Part shown: piece after piece, positions 43,721 through 57,457 of the stretch
How positions within the stretch are numbered: the first letter of the stretch is position 1
Layout of the letters: each line of letters begins with the position of its first letter
Source: Blepharisma japonicum
Lineage: Eukaryota > Ciliophora > Heterotrichea > Heterotrichida > Blepharismidae
Direction of reading: 5' to 3'
Assembly: GCA_949751835.1 (NCBI GenBank)
Contig: CATKHK010000028.1
Coordinates: 372,001-436,000 of the forward strand
DNA length: 64,000 bases
Notes under the pieces: model-generated
Told to the model about the DNA's origin: nothing
The model's input: only the letters and a program-made list of their open reading frames with translations
Databases searched by the model: none
Program-made: the position numbers and the translations under genes

Positions 43721-45802
43721 TTAAGCTCTATGCTTAATTTGTTGAAGTAGAGGCAGCCACACTGGTTTACCATAAACGTCGTCCGATTTTTCTACATGAG
43801 AAATTAGCTTGGAATAAGCTTGGCCATCAGACTCACCAATAACTGAGCCTAAAAATGCATCTGGAGGCCCTAAAATGTCGATAATTCTAACACTTATATC
43901 TTTTAAAGCTTGGCAAAGATAAAGTTCTGTGTCTCTGATCAGTTTTGCTTGTACTGGGTTTAAAGCATATTCCACATAGATGCTCAAGCTTTTCTCAATT
44001 CTTTCAACCACATATAAATAAAAAATATTTTTCACGACATTACCTGTGTTTTGGCATTTTTCATAAATTTTATCTACCATTTTTATCAGCTGGCTTGCAA
44101 AAATATACTCGCAATAAGCCTTAGCTATTTCTTGGACATAATGAACCTGTGAGTTATTCCAGACGTCAGTTGCATCTGAGTAAGCTGTGGAATTTTCTCT
44201 CAGTGCAATAAAGGTCTGGTTTATATAGTAATTCACTTTGTATTCTAGCAGCTCTATTAGAAGCTTAGGGTTTAATAAGGTTTCACGATCATGAAAAGAA
44301 GCTTTATATGCTTTTAAGTGTTCAAAGTCGACGTTAAGGTACTGCAAATCTGGGTTGGTTATTTTGTCGCCTTTAAAAACGTGCTGAACTTGCTTAAGGA
44401 TGACTTTCCCACATTGCTGAAGCAAAATCATATTATCGCCTTCCCAAGTTGGGTGGCAGTCTTGCTCATTTCTGATATTTCCCAAGGCGGAACATGCGAG
44501 AAATCCATGCCCACCACAAGCTTCTCTGCAGTCTTGTAAGGCAGCTGTGCCATACATTGTAGAGATACTTTTCATGCAGGAGAGCATGGCGTGATATTCG
44601 TTAAGTTCATTACACTCTGGATCAATGCTTGCTTTAGCTTTAACTGAAGAATAAAGGGACCAGAGATATTCTACCCCAGCTTGTATTGCAAACATTTTAG
44701 CGAGGTGTGGAATTAGTCTAAAGTAATGGCTTTGATAGTCAAGAAGCGAGCTTTCAATGCCATCTTTCTTGCCAAACTGTTTTCTTAGTGCTCCATAGCG
44801 TAGAGCTATAGTCAGCCCTTTTCTTATGTGCACTTCAGTTCCTCCCACAACTGTAATTCTCCCTCTTATAATTCCTGATATTATAATCCCAAGCCTTTTC
44901 TCTTTGCTTTTGACTGAGCTTTTGAATTTTCCTTCAGGCGTTATTGAGCTTAATTTGTCTAGTAAGCTGTCATAAGGGACCCTGCAATTTTTGAATATTA
45001 AAAATCCATTATCGACCCCATTTAAAGCAGTTTTTAAGCCTACATCACCAATGACGATTCCAGGCATAGGGTCATGAGATACACTGTCCCTAATTTTTAT
45101 AGCAAAAACGTGGACTCCACGATCGATGTTGTCAACAATTAGTTTGGCAAATAAGGCAGTCATATTAGAAGTTTTCCCAATTCCTCCGACCAGCCATTTG
45201 ACTGATGTGGCTGTTGGGCTGTTAATGATAAACTCTCTGGTTGAGTGATCATAAGTAGCAATTGTTTCGACGCCTGGCACATTTGAGCCATGTCCTATTT
45301 CTGTCATAGAAATCGACCCAATGTCTCTCAGTGCATAAGCTCTTTCTGCTAACTGAATATGCTTTTCAGTTCCAAATGACCTTATTGTATCTCCATACAG
45401 TAAAAGTGTAACGCTCATTTTGGTCGTCAATGCCAGCTCATACTCCGCTGTTGACCAAAAAAGCTCTAGCAGCTTATAAGGGCTTTTAAAATCTTCTTGA
45501 TAAGTCAATCCACTCTGAAAATAAATCGCAGAAATTTGTTGGACAATTCTTTCCCTTCTTTGATCTAATGATAAATCAAGCTCTTTGAACTTGTCAAAAA
45601 GAGGATTGCTCGTCATTATTGACCTCATTCTTTTAAGGCCATTAGCGACTTTGCCAAAATAAGTAGAAAACAGAACGTCACTGTTCAGATCTTCTGTGCG
45701 TTTGCGGAAGTTTGAAAGAGAATTATCATGAGGGACTTGTGGGAACTGAGATAAAAGGTGAGATTTAAGGAGAGATAGCCTTCTGTTTTCTTTCATTGAC
45801 AT
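43721..45802 (-). CDS. Acyl-CoA oxidase with an N-terminal PTS2
   Basis: 693 aa, single frame. Residues 8-16 read RLSLLKSHL, an exact match to the peroxisomal targeting signal R-(L/V/I)-x5-(H/Q)-(L/A); the C-terminus (HRA) is not a PTS1. The ACOX domains are in order: an N-terminal helical part with SMTEIGHGSNVPGVETIATYD at about 165-187, a beta middle domain, then the C-terminal helices with REACGGHGFL and NEQDCHPTWEGDNMILLQQ. It oxidises acyl-CoA to enoyl-CoA with FAD, making H2O2, in the first step of peroxisomal beta-oxidation. Convergent with the RCK kinase, 32 bp apart. Confidence 0.9.
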   Translation of the reverse strand: MSMKENRRLSLLKSHLLSQFPQVPHDNSLSNFRKRTEDLNSDVLFSTYFGKVANGLKRMRSIMTSNPLFDKFKELDLSLDQRRERIVQQISAIYFQSGLTYQEDFKSPYKLLELFWSTAEYELALTTKMSVTLLLYGDTIRSFGTEKHIQLAERAYALRDIGSISMTEIGHGSNVPGVETIATYDHSTREFIINSPTATSVKWLVGGIGKTSNMTALFAKLIVDNIDRGVHVFAIKIRDSVSHDPMPGIVIGDVGLKTALNGVDNGFLIFKNCRVPYDSLLDKLSSITPEGKFKSSVKSKEKRLGIIISGIIRGRITVVGGTEVHIRKGLTIALRYGALRKQFGKKDGIESSLLDYQSHYFRLIPHLAKMFAIQAGVEYLWSLYSSVKAKASIDPECNELNEYHAMLSCMKSISTMYGTAALQDCREACGGHGFLACSALGNIRNEQDCHPTWEGDNMILLQQCGKVILKQVQHVFKGDKITNPDLQYLNVDFEHLKAYKASFHDRETLLNPKLLIELLEYKVNYYINQTFIALRENSTAYSDATDVWNNSQVHYVQEIAKAYCEYIFASQLIKMVDKIYEKCQNTGNVVKNIFYLYVVERIEKSLSIYVEYALNPVQAKLIRDTELYLCQALKDISVRIIDILGPPDAFLGSVIGESDGQAYSKLISHVEKSDDVYGKPVWLPLLQQIKHRA

Positions 45803-45930
45803 TTTTCAACAATACAGATGACGCAATAATATGTCGATTGTGGCTAGTTTTAGAAAATTTAGGTTATAGATATATAAGAGATATTAGTTAAAAAAATATA
45901 TATTTCTTATACAAAAATCTCCATAAGAAA

Positions 45931-46235
45931 AAGTGTAAGGCCTATTTTTGTCGTCAATACTAACTCATACTCATTTCGACTAAAAAGCTCTAGCAGCTTA
46001 TAAGGGCTTTAAAATCTTCTTGATGAGTCCTTTAATATAATGGCAAATCACGCTTTTTAACTTCTCAAATAGAGGATTACTATCCCATTATTGGCCTCAT
46101 TCTTTTAAGGCCATTGTCGACTTTGCAAAAATAATTAGAAAACCAAAGTTCAACAATAAGATGATGCAATATTATTTCGAATGTGGCTAGTTTTATGAAA
46201 GTTAGGGAAGGATATATAAGAAATATTAGGTTATT
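45931..46235 (-). pseudogene. Duplicated 5' relic of the acyl-CoA oxidase gene
   Basis: It matches 45405-45880, that is, the first part of the oxidase gene plus its upstream promoter side, with several deletions (a large one removing the region around the start codon and PTS2) and stops. Same orientation, directly upstream of the intact gene, so a local tandem duplication of the 5' end is likely. Confidence 0.72.
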
Positions 46236-46365
46236 ATTTCGAATTTTATAAAATTATTGTTAAGAGATAATATTCAGCTTACCATGTTTTAAAACCAAAT
46301 TTTGATATAAAAAACCTAGGGTTTTGCTTAATAAGTAGGAAAAACCATTATGAAAATCTAGATAT

Positions 46366-48153
46366 TTAATTAAGATTTCTATATAGTTCGGCCAAAGGAA
46401 ATATTTCTTTTAAGTCTAAATCAAATCTGTACACTATATATTTTTTGGCAAAATAAATGCTTCTTCCCAATGCAAGTGAATTCCCAGGACTCCATCAGTC
46501 ATCTTCTGGGATTTCTATAGAATTTTTAATGACTCCTTTTACAGGATCGATAAACAATACTAATTTATTTTGGAAAATAATGATTTGGTCATGAGTAGGC
46601 ACAAGTAAGCATCTTCCAACAGTTGGCAGCTTTATTTTTAGCATTGTAAAAATGTTGTTTAAATACGAATATTTCTCAATTGAGTCATGGCTTTGTCCTC
46701 CTCCAATATAAATATATCCTTTATATACACATGCAGATGGAGAAACTCTTGGGACAGTTAAATTGCTGAGCGACTGCCAGACTTTACTACTCAATGCTAA
46801 TTTTTCGCATTCCCTTAGGCTGCTGTTTCCTTGTCCTCCGAATACATAAATTATGTCATTTAAACACACCATTGCATGATTATATCTTGCAGTCTTCATT
46901 GTCGGTCCTACACTGAGTTCTGATGTTGTTATATTGTAAATCCATGTCGCTTTTTTAGCAGCTGATTGAAATCCTCCTGTACAATAAAGCAAATTATTTG
47001 ACCCAACGGCCCATGCTGCTCCTTCTAAGCAAGCTTCTTTTTTCGCAATTGGCATTTTATCAATTTCATCACTAGCAGGATTATAAGTAGCCACAGCTTG
47101 GATTTCAGGTATTAAATGGAATATTAAGGCTGGGAGCCTAAACTTGGCCGACCCCAATGCTTGTATATCATTTGAGGATTTCATTTTTACTATTCTCGGA
47201 ATATTGGCTGTTAGGTCACTAAAAGAGGCATTTAGACTTGAAGTAGGAGAGAAAGTATGATCTGATCCAAAATCTAGAGATTCTTGGTCAAATGAGGATA
47301 AAGTGCTGTTTAATAATAAATTTTCGACTTTTGTGTTCCTGGTAATGCGTGGAGGTGACCTGTTAATTTTTGCGGTTGGCGTTTTCGAGCCTATGAAACT
47401 TGGGATTCTTCCTATTTTAGATTTCGCTGACTGAGATGACGGAATACTTGGCTCGTCAATGTCATTGTCAGTAATTGACAAAGAAATGTGATATTTTTTA
47501 TTAGATGTCTGTATAAGAGGAGACTCAGGCCGACTCATCCCAATTGGGTTGATGTCAATATCAAAGACAAAATATTTTTCTATTAGGCTTTTTAGGTTGA
47601 AATCTATAAAATCAGCTTTTTTGTTTATAAGATCATATTTTTCCACTTCTTCATTGGTTGTTAATTCAGATAGATACTGAGTCAGCTCATCAAAGTCAAA
47701 GTTTCCCTTTTTTATTTCATTTAACTCACTTTGTAGCTTTGATTTTACAATACCGCATTGGTTTACTACTCTTTGTGTAAGCTCGTCAGCAAAAGCCAAT
47801 AAATCTGATTCGATTATTTTTACGGATTCTGTTATTAACTGTATTGACAGATTTTGGAAATCATCGATTATTTTCAGCTCTTTTTCGAATTTTTGCTGGA
47901 TTTCGATATTAATACTATGCTTTTGAGACAGATCAGCGATTATTTGTGACTCCTCGGCTTTGACTTTCTCAAAATTGACAGCCAAAACCGAAGTGAGGTG
48001 GCTTTGGCTTAAAGGAACTGGCTTGTGCTGACCTGAAGGATCAGAAATGAGGTGTTTTCCTATACAAGAGCTACACAATACTATTTTTTTACAGAAGCAC
48101 ACAAGTTCACTTTCCTGAGTGTTACATAATTGACAAAGCTTTTCTGTAAACAT
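46366..48153 (-). CDS. B-box zinc finger and Kelch repeat protein
   Basis: 595 aa, where a TGA near 46494 is Trp and the frame runs on to TAA. Residues about 7-45 give CxxC, CxC, CxxC and His pairs like a B-box (LCQLCNTQES, FCKKIVLCSSCIGKH). A coiled coil of about 100-180 follows, then a long Ser/Thr-rich linker, then Kelch repeats from about residue 345 (YNHAMVCLNDIIYVFGG, CVYKGYIYIGGGQ). Such combinations are scaffolds for protein assemblies; B-box plus coiled coil recalls TRIM proteins without a RING. Function not known. Confidence 0.75.
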
Positions 48154-48476
48154 AAGTAATTTATTATAATAATAGAAAAAATAAAAAATTAATGCTAAAA
48201 ATTATTAAAAACATATGAATCTCAATATTTATTTATAAAACTAATATTTTGGCACTCCAATTAGCTTCTATTGTAAATCTTATAATAAACCTTATTTGTT
48301 TATAAAGAGACTTTAGGTAAAGAAAATTGTTGTGAAAAACCTACAATAATAAGATTTACCAATAATAACCAAATTTTATATAATTAAAACAATTTTATAT
48401 GAAATTCAGCAACAGCTTTCTATCTATTTTGGTCATCATTATGATTTATTTGAGCAATTAAAAAGTTTATATAAAT

Positions 48477-48872
48477 ATGAAGAATATAGTAACTCGTTTT
48501 AAAAAGAGAGCCCAAACTTGCTGTATCTGCCTGAACTCAATAGAGTTCCAAGGCAAACTAGATACCTGCCAACACACATACTGCTACGACTGCATAATGC
48601 GCTGGTCTGAAGTAAATCTTACTTAGATTGAAAACACATGCCCTGTTTGCAAAAATAGATTTTCGTTTGTATCATTAATCCCTCATAGACTTAATTACAG
48701 ATTCTCGAGGAAAAGAAAAATCCAAGTCAAAATTAAAGACGCAAATCAGTACATGAATTATACTCATGAAGCCTTGATTGCTGCTTTAATGCATGCTGAA
48801 GAAAGCATTACTCAAGAATTCAGAGAATTACTTAGAGAACTGTATGATTACTATAGAAAAGAGGCAACATAG
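48477..48872 (+). CDS. Small RING-finger protein (TOPORS/PHRF-like RING)
   Basis: 126 aa with one 15-nt intron (48612-48626) that divides the RING between its sixth Cys and the CPVC pair. The RING reads CCICLNS, then CQHTYCYDCIMRWS, then CPVCKNRF, a classic C3HC4 with HxYCxxCIxRW as in TOPORS and PHRF1. The C-terminal part is a basic stretch and a short helix. It probably acts as a ubiquitin or SUMO E3 adaptor. Too short and too interrupted to appear as a simple long ORF. Confidence 0.75.
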
Positions 48873-49400
48873 AGATTAGAGATCTTCGACACTTGGTTCA
48901 TTCTCTAGTAGAGTAAATTTTTAATTAATTTTTTAAATTTTTCATACAAAATAGCATATCTTCTTTTAGCAGACCTGAGGTTGAAGAATTTTTGCAAATC
49001 TTGCAAATTGATATGGAAAATATAAGTCTTTATATAAAGAAATATATGTGTTTAAACGATCTATATTTACTTATGATATAGCAAATGCTTTAATACAAAA
49101 TAGATGGTACTTTAAACAGCTCATTTAATTCTAATTATCAGCGATTATAATTTAGCTTTATATTTGATTCATTTTCCAAGACTATCAAAAATCATTTACG
49201 TTTTAATTGTCATGGATAATTTTCTACATCTTGAGTTTGTGAGTAGAATTAATTATATTAATAAATTTATTAAAACTGTCATATTTGAAGTTCCAGTTTT
49301 ATGCTTTTATAGAATTAAAAACCTATTTAGTTTTGATATCCATTTCCAAGATTAAAATAGTTAATTTAACTCTAACTTTATAGCATCTTCCTTATCTACA
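48873..49400. other. AT-rich spacer
   Basis: About 530 bp between convergent genes. A 63-codon frame at 49164-49355 has low-complexity AT-driven content and no support, so it is not called. Confidence 0.45.
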
Positions 49401-50504
49401 CTATTCCTCAGCAATAATTGTAAGCCTGTATGGCGATATATAATACAAATACTCCACTTGTCTCTCTACATCAGTTTGGTCTAGAAATCAAGGCCTAGGT
49501 ATTCCAATCCCCCCCTCTTCAAACTTAAATTGTTTGACCTTTTCTTTTCATTTTTCAGGGATCCCGCTATACCCTTCCGCAGCTCCAATTAGCCCACCTA
49601 CAATGGCAGCATTCGTATCTGTATCTCCTCCTAGCCTTAATATCCCATTCATTGCATCAAAATAGTTGCTTCCATTTCTTAGGTGTCTAAATGCATGGTC
49701 AAATGCGATTTTAGCTCTCCCAATCTTATTATCTGTTTTCATTGGCTGCTCATTTTCTATATCTTCAAACCATTCCTTAATTTCGTCTTTTCTTGCCATT
49801 GATTTCGCTTCATTATATGCCCTTATACGATCTCCTGGATATCTAAATAAGCTTACTATAGCTTTAACATAGCAAACTTGGGCATCTTGGATAGCTAAAT
49901 TTGAGTGAGTCATTGAACATTCTAATGAAACAGCCCTTCTTATGTCCTCATCATGTAAATTTCTGCAAAACACAGCCATTGGGGTGCATCTCATAAAGCT
50001 TCCATTACTTTTTGATTTTTTATTAAGCTCTTTGGAGCTTGCTATAGAAAATTTTGCAAGGGGAGGGTTATCTTTATAGACTTTAAAACCATTTGTGGTG
50101 GTTTTTCCGATGTCAAAAGGACCTGTGCAGAACCATTCTTTGTAATATTTGGCTACGAGATCAAGGTTGAGCTTTCCATTTCCTTCATATAGGCCTCGGA
50201 GGAGGCACATGGCCAATTCAGAATCGTCTGTGACTTGGCCAGGGCCAACATTAAATGGGCCTCCACCTCTCATTTCTAAAGTCTCGCTTAACTTTTCTTC
50301 ATTTATAGATGTTTGGAATTCTATATATGAGCCTAAAGAATCTCCTATAAAAGCACCAAACACAGAGCCTAATGCTAAGTCTATTTGTGTAACTATTTCA
50401 GGTGGGAGGGATTGGATAGTGACATTCTGGTCAGGGGAAGGAATGGAATAGCTATTAGATGGGTTTTCAAATGTAGGATAGATTCCAAGATAGGCCTGAC
50501 TCAT
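49401..50504 (-). CDS. ADP-ribosylglycohydrolase family protein
   Basis: 367 aa from the ATG giving MSQAYLGIY to TAG, with two TGA=Trp codons near the C-terminus. Motifs of the ARH/DraG family: FGAFIGDSLGSYIEF, GQVTDDSELAMCLL and RLGGDTDTNAAIVGG, which contribute the Asp/Thr residues that bind two Mg ions. These enzymes remove ADP-ribose from proteins or small molecules. The standard-code stop near 49548 would truncate 48 residues. An ATG upstream at 50576 is in frame but looks like leader extension. Confidence 0.88.
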
Positions 50505-50995
50505 CTTTATAATTACATCTATAGAATTATAATAGCTAAAAATAGAATTTGCATTTTTAGGGTGATTTATCAACAATTAGGTTCTATTAAGGAATTTTAA
50601 CTTAAAATTTTGTAATTTATAGCACAGGATTCTTATACAAAAAACACTATCTGAATTAAAAACCTAAGATTTACAGTTATTGAGCCTATAATTATGTTCA
50701 ATGTCTCAATGAATAAAATATAATAGCAGCTATTTTATAAAATTTGCTAATAGCACAAGGGTTGTGCTTCAAACCATTATAATTGCATCTAAATCAACAA
50801 ATTAGCAGAGCTAAATAGCTGGACTGTAATTACAGCATATTGCTTTATTGCTATCGTTGCTTATTCTCAGTATTAAAGTTAAAATAAATTGGTTTTCTTC
50901 AAATTATAATGAGCCTCATTTTGGCTCGGGGCGATATTGTTACTATTTTAACAGAAAAATCTTCCTAAAGCCCTTACTCAATTTCAATCACATAA
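50505..50995. other. AT-rich spacer, no gene seen
   Basis: About 490 bp between divergent genes. No ORF, repeat or RNA gene recognised. Confidence 0.45.
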
Positions 50996-53370
<2,375 letters not shown>

Positions 53371-53405
53371 AACTAATAGATAATAGTAAATGAAATAAAA
53401 TTTAA

Positions 53406-54149
53406 ATGGAAGAATCTATAAGTCTTGAAGAGAGCAAACAAGCTGAAAGTGAAAGCATTGACATAAAAATCGCTGACTTATGCCCACTTGTGTGCAGTAA
53501 GCAGCGTTTAATTGAATCTAGTGACTATTTCGAAGCTTTGATATCTCGTGGAAACTACAAAGAAGGGGTAGTCGGATGTGTCGATTTTTCTCTATCCCAG
53601 TGAAAAGAAGAGTACTACACATTTTTCTCATGGCTTTCTTCAGGCACAGACTTATTAAAAGTCATCAACACCCGCTGCCTTGTATTTTTCATAATTCTCG
53701 GGAACTATTTTCAGCTGAAATCGAGCGTTTTGCAAGCATTAGAAAAATATGCAGGAAATATAAAAATATTAGACCCTTCAGTGCAATCTTATTTATCTTC
53801 CTATTGATCTTACAGATATATCCCATTTGATACCATGACGAACATGATTTTAGGGAATCAAGGTCCTCAAAATAATTATCCGCTGTTAAAACTGACCTTG
53901 GCATGGCTTGATGAAGACTCTTTTGAGGACAGAAGAGCTTTGGAATCGTCTATTGAGTTTCATCAGGTCAGAGGGTTTCTTAAAACTATCAGTTCTTGGC
54001 TGCCGAATAATGCTGCAGATCTGTTTGCTATTGTGGAGAGATACCCAAAGGCTGCACAAGTGATTGAGGTAACGTCGCTGCTAGCGAATATGAAAGCAGT
54101 TTGTTTTTGTACAAGAAATACTCCACAAATTGTAATAAAATATCAATAA
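53406..54149 (+). CDS. BTB/POZ-like protein
   Basis: 247 aa with TGA=Trp codons. The region IDIKIADLCPLVCSKQRLIE with a following SSDYFEALISRGNYKEG and VDFS resembles a BTB core (hydrophobic strands, SxYFxxLL). The C-terminal half is helical with NNAADLFAIVERYPKAAQ, and could be a BACK-type region. BTB-BACK proteins commonly serve as Cul3 adaptors. The match is weak, and no Kelch repeats follow. 35 bp from the PRMT stop. Confidence 0.55.
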
Positions 54150-54416
54150 AAATTTATTTTAGTGTAATTACTTACTAGAAGTATCTAAAATTTGAATAAG
54201 AGTCTGAGATTTTCTTGTTAATTGCAAACAAGAAAATCAATATGATGACTAATTTACTTAATCGTGTTATTTTAAGACTTGATTAAATTTCTCAATAATT
54301 GCAGCATTTGTGCATGTCAAGGATACTTATTTCTCATTTAAGATGCTAAAAGTTTCTTCATGAAATTAAATAGTTATGAGTTTACTCCAACTCACTAAAA
54401 ATATAATTTTAGTAAT
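54150..54416. other. AT-rich spacer between convergent genes
   Basis: About 270 bp, no gene or repeat recognised. Confidence 0.4.
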
Positions 54417-56015
54417 TTAGTTAGTTAACATTGAAATTAAATTTTCACGCAATGCTCGATTTGACTCCTTTGAAAAGAATTTTTGGTCTTTTTCAAGCTT
54501 TTCTTGTAAATCCATAAGTATTGCAAGCAAGTTTTCTTCACGGACTTTTATTTGTTCAAAAGAATTATATACGCTTTCTACCTCCCGTTTTATATTATCT
54601 GTGAGCTGGTTAAGCCTTGTATCATTATAAAGAGTGATAATTTCATTTTTAAGCCGATTTATTAAATTCATTGCAAATCTCCCATCATGGTTCGGCTCGG
54701 TTTTAAGGTTTTTATTGATTTTATCAATGGTTTGTTGGGGCATTCCAGCTGTGGTTGCTAAATCTCTCATGAGCATCATTTCTTCAACAATTTTTATATT
54801 ATCTTTTGTAACTTCATTTAGTTCTTGTTTTAATGAGTCATTTTCCTTGCTTAACCTTTCTATTTCTTCAATCATTTCTTGAAAAGTTTTTTCATTGGAT
54901 TGTAGAGATTTTGTTTGCTTTCCAACAACATTTTGGAGTTTTCCAGTTTTTTTGCTGATATTTTCTAAGCACTTTCTGCTCATATTCCACTGCCTTTCTT
55001 TTTTACGAAAAGCAAAATTCTCACTTTCTTTTTCTTTTAATTGAATTTCTAGCTTTTTAATGCTCTCTCGCAATTCTTTTTCAACTTTTTTCCTTTTCCT
55101 AGCCAAAATCGCTGATTCTTCAACTTCATCATTCTCAATATTATTGTCTGATTTTTCTATTTTCCGAATAAGTTCTATAGTCTCATTCCTCATTGTAATC
55201 ATCTGTTTTTCATATTTTTGCAGCTCATTTTCATAGCTGTCGAAAACTGGGGTAAAATCATCCCCGACCTGCATATTTCTAAGTCTCTGCTTTAAGGCAT
55301 TATTTTCAAGTTTTAAATCATCTATTTGAAGCTCGTAGGAAGTCTTAATTTCTTCAATTTCGTGCTCAAGATCATCAATTTTCGACTGATTTTTCAAATT
55401 TTGGTCTTCTTGCTCTTTCAGCACCTCTATTAAGGCTTCATGATTTCTTTTTAGTACATAATATTTCCCTTTTATTTTCTTGTCTTCTGAAGCTTTTGCT
55501 GAGTTGTCTGAAGCTTTTACTGAGATATTTTCTTTAGGGATTTCTTTATCAAAACTTTCATTTTTGTGGATTCTCGCTTTTGAGGTATCAAAAATATCTT
55601 CTTTGACATAAAAAGGATCATCTTTGTAAGGGGTAAGCTGGCTAGTGTCTAGTGCATTTATCATTTGAGAAATTTGTTCTTTTAGGCTAAGAACTTTTGG
55701 CTTTGGCTCTGAAATTTCAGGACTTAAAGATCTTTTTGGGCTTTTCGAAGGGGTTTCTGACTGCTTTTTTGCTGAAAAATCATTTTTGAACGTTAATGTC
55801 CTTGCAGAGTCAACATTTGGAGTTTGGCTTCTAGGAGTATGAAGGGGTGAAAGAGATGGAGTTGGACTTCTTCTTGGGATACTGCTGTGAATTCTTTCTA
55901 AATTTTGCAAAGCTTTTTCTATCTTTATTCTTTTCTTTTCTTCATTAATTTCTTCAATATCTGAAGCAGATCTTGAGGATTTCGATCTTACAATAAAATC
56001 ATCGTCTTTTTTCAT
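54417..56015 (-). CDS. 532-aa coiled-coil protein of unknown function
   Basis: A single frame, Lys/Glu-rich. The N-terminal ~150 residues are Ser/Pro-rich (PTPSLSPLHTPRSQTPN, many SP/TP sites). From about residue 165 to 530 there are long heptad stretches (for example NLKNQSKIDDLEHEIEEI), with breaks. Candidate cytoskeletal, centriolar or tethering protein; no domain is recognised. Its start lies 152 bp from that of the GTPase on the opposite strand. Confidence 0.6.
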   Translation of the reverse strand: MKKDDDFIVRSKSSRSASDIEEINEEKKRIKIEKALQNLERIHSSIPRRSPTPSLSPLHTPRSQTPNVDSARTLTFKNDFSAKKQSETPSKSPKRSLSPEISEPKPKVLSLKEQISQMINALDTSQLTPYKDDPFYVKEDIFDTSKARIHKNESFDKEIPKENISVKASDNSAKASEDKKIKGKYYVLKRNHEALIEVLKEQEDQNLKNQSKIDDLEHEIEEIKTSYELQIDDLKLENNALKQRLRNMQVGDDFTPVFDSYENELQKYEKQMITMRNETIELIRKIEKSDNNIENDEVEESAILARKRKKVEKELRESIKKLEIQLKEKESENFAFRKKERQWNMSRKCLENISKKTGKLQNVVGKQTKSLQSNEKTFQEMIEEIERLSKENDSLKQELNEVTKDNIKIVEEMMLMRDLATTAGMPQQTIDKINKNLKTEPNHDGRFAMNLINRLKNEIITLYNDTRLNQLTDNIKREVESVYNSFEQIKVREENLLAILMDLQEKLEKDQKFFSKESNRALRENLISMLTN

Positions 56016-56167
56016 TTTAAATTTATATATTCAATTTACTATTAGTTGACTCTAATTTAAATGCTTTTATTTCATATGATTCATAAAATATCTTTAGAGG
56101 TATTAGGCAAAATGAGACTAACTTTAAAATCTATTTGGCAATGAATTAAATTTAAAAATATTCTAAT

Positions 56168-57169
56168 ATGGAACAGAAGAAATTACCAAACCCACCTCCA
56201 GACCGAAGAGCGCGCAAAAAGAAAAAAGTCCTATCCTCTACCATGTCAGAACTAATGCTACGTCAAATAGACCAGCTACGCAAAACAATTTCTGATTTCT
56301 TTATTTTACCATCAAGAAATAACCTACGCTTAAATTACTTAACCCTGCCAAACTCTGTCAATATTTTATTATTCGGCCCATCAGGCTCTGGGAAATCCTC
56401 CTTATTAAGAACTCTTTATAGAGCTCTTCATAACACTGTACAACTCCCTGCAGAAATTCGACACAAATTAGTAGTAAAAGGATCAGCAAGAAATGAAGGA
56501 ACAACTGTATATACGACAGTTCTCCTTAAAGAAGAAACTCAGTACCCCAAGCCTACAAGTGGAGTAAAAATTCATGACACTCGAGGCCAAATCTGAATGG
56601 ACAATCGTGAGCAAGCACAAGCTGACTTAATTTTGGAAGGAAAAGTCAAGGATATGGCAAGAGTAGAGCAAAGGTCGATAAGATATGCTTATAAATTGTG
56701 GGAATTTTGGAAAAGCGAGTCTCAGCTGTTTCCAACTGAAATTTTAAAAGAAAATCCTACTTTGGGGGATAAGCCACATTGTCTGCTTTTTGTTTTTGAT
56801 GGAAGTTTGGAAGAAATTCCTAATGGGCCTGAAGAGACACTTTTTTATAGAGAAATTATGCAGCTGGCGAGGAGTAAAGGATATTTTTACCCTCAAATAG
56901 TACTTACCCATATTGACAGAGTTGAAGATAAGTCTAAGGCGGAAGAAGAGCTCAGGGAAGTCTTGGACATGAAAATTGAAAGCGTAGTCATGAAGCTTGG
57001 AATCCCTAGAAGCAGCGTCCATTTCATAGAAAATTATCATGATGACCAGAATGAGCCTGATCTAAATGTCGATTTTCATGTGCTTAGGCTGCTTCATGAG
57101 TCTATACAGCAAGGAGAAGCATTTCTGCAGAGCCAGCTTAAAGAAAAAGCATCGTGTGAAATTCAGTAG
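56168..57169 (+). CDS. P-loop GTPase (IFI44/dynamin-superfamily-like)
   Basis: 333 aa with TGA=Trp near 56596. Walker A GPSGSGKSSLL at about residue 75, a downstream Thr cluster (NEGTTVYTT, switch I), DTRG (G3) and LTHID (G4), which indicates GTP rather than ATP binding. The layout recalls IFI44-like and immunity-related GTPases, which share the G-P-x-G-x-G-K-S-S loop; the N-terminus is basic and Pro-rich. The assignment to a specific family is uncertain. Confidence 0.6.
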
Positions 57170-57457
57170 ACTATTATTAAATTACTTTTCTCATAAAAGA
57201 GCTTTATGTATTCATATATCCCAAACCCAGAACTATTTGAAAATAATTAACGAATATAATATCCAAAAATTCATAATTTCTAAAATATCATTTTTATTAA
57301 GGTAATTTAACGTAATAAAGCTTTTCTATAGGAAAAAACGGTAAAGGGTACATAGCTGATTAATTTATAAAGATGAATTACTATTAGAATATGAGAAAGC
57401 CATTACTTGAGTAGTTCCAAACTGTTTTAGTTTCTCTTAAAATGGAAGAATTAAACT
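57170..57457. other. Short AT-rich spacer
   Basis: About 290 bp between genes on the same strand; no gene seen. Confidence 0.4.

Noticed and set aside
46366-46500. Kelch protein ending at 46495
   Set aside because: That end depends on TGA as stop; under the code used by the other genes the frame runs to TAA at 46366.
49164-49355. 63-codon ORF in spacer
   Set aside because: AT-driven composition with no motif and no paralogue, so there is no support for coding.
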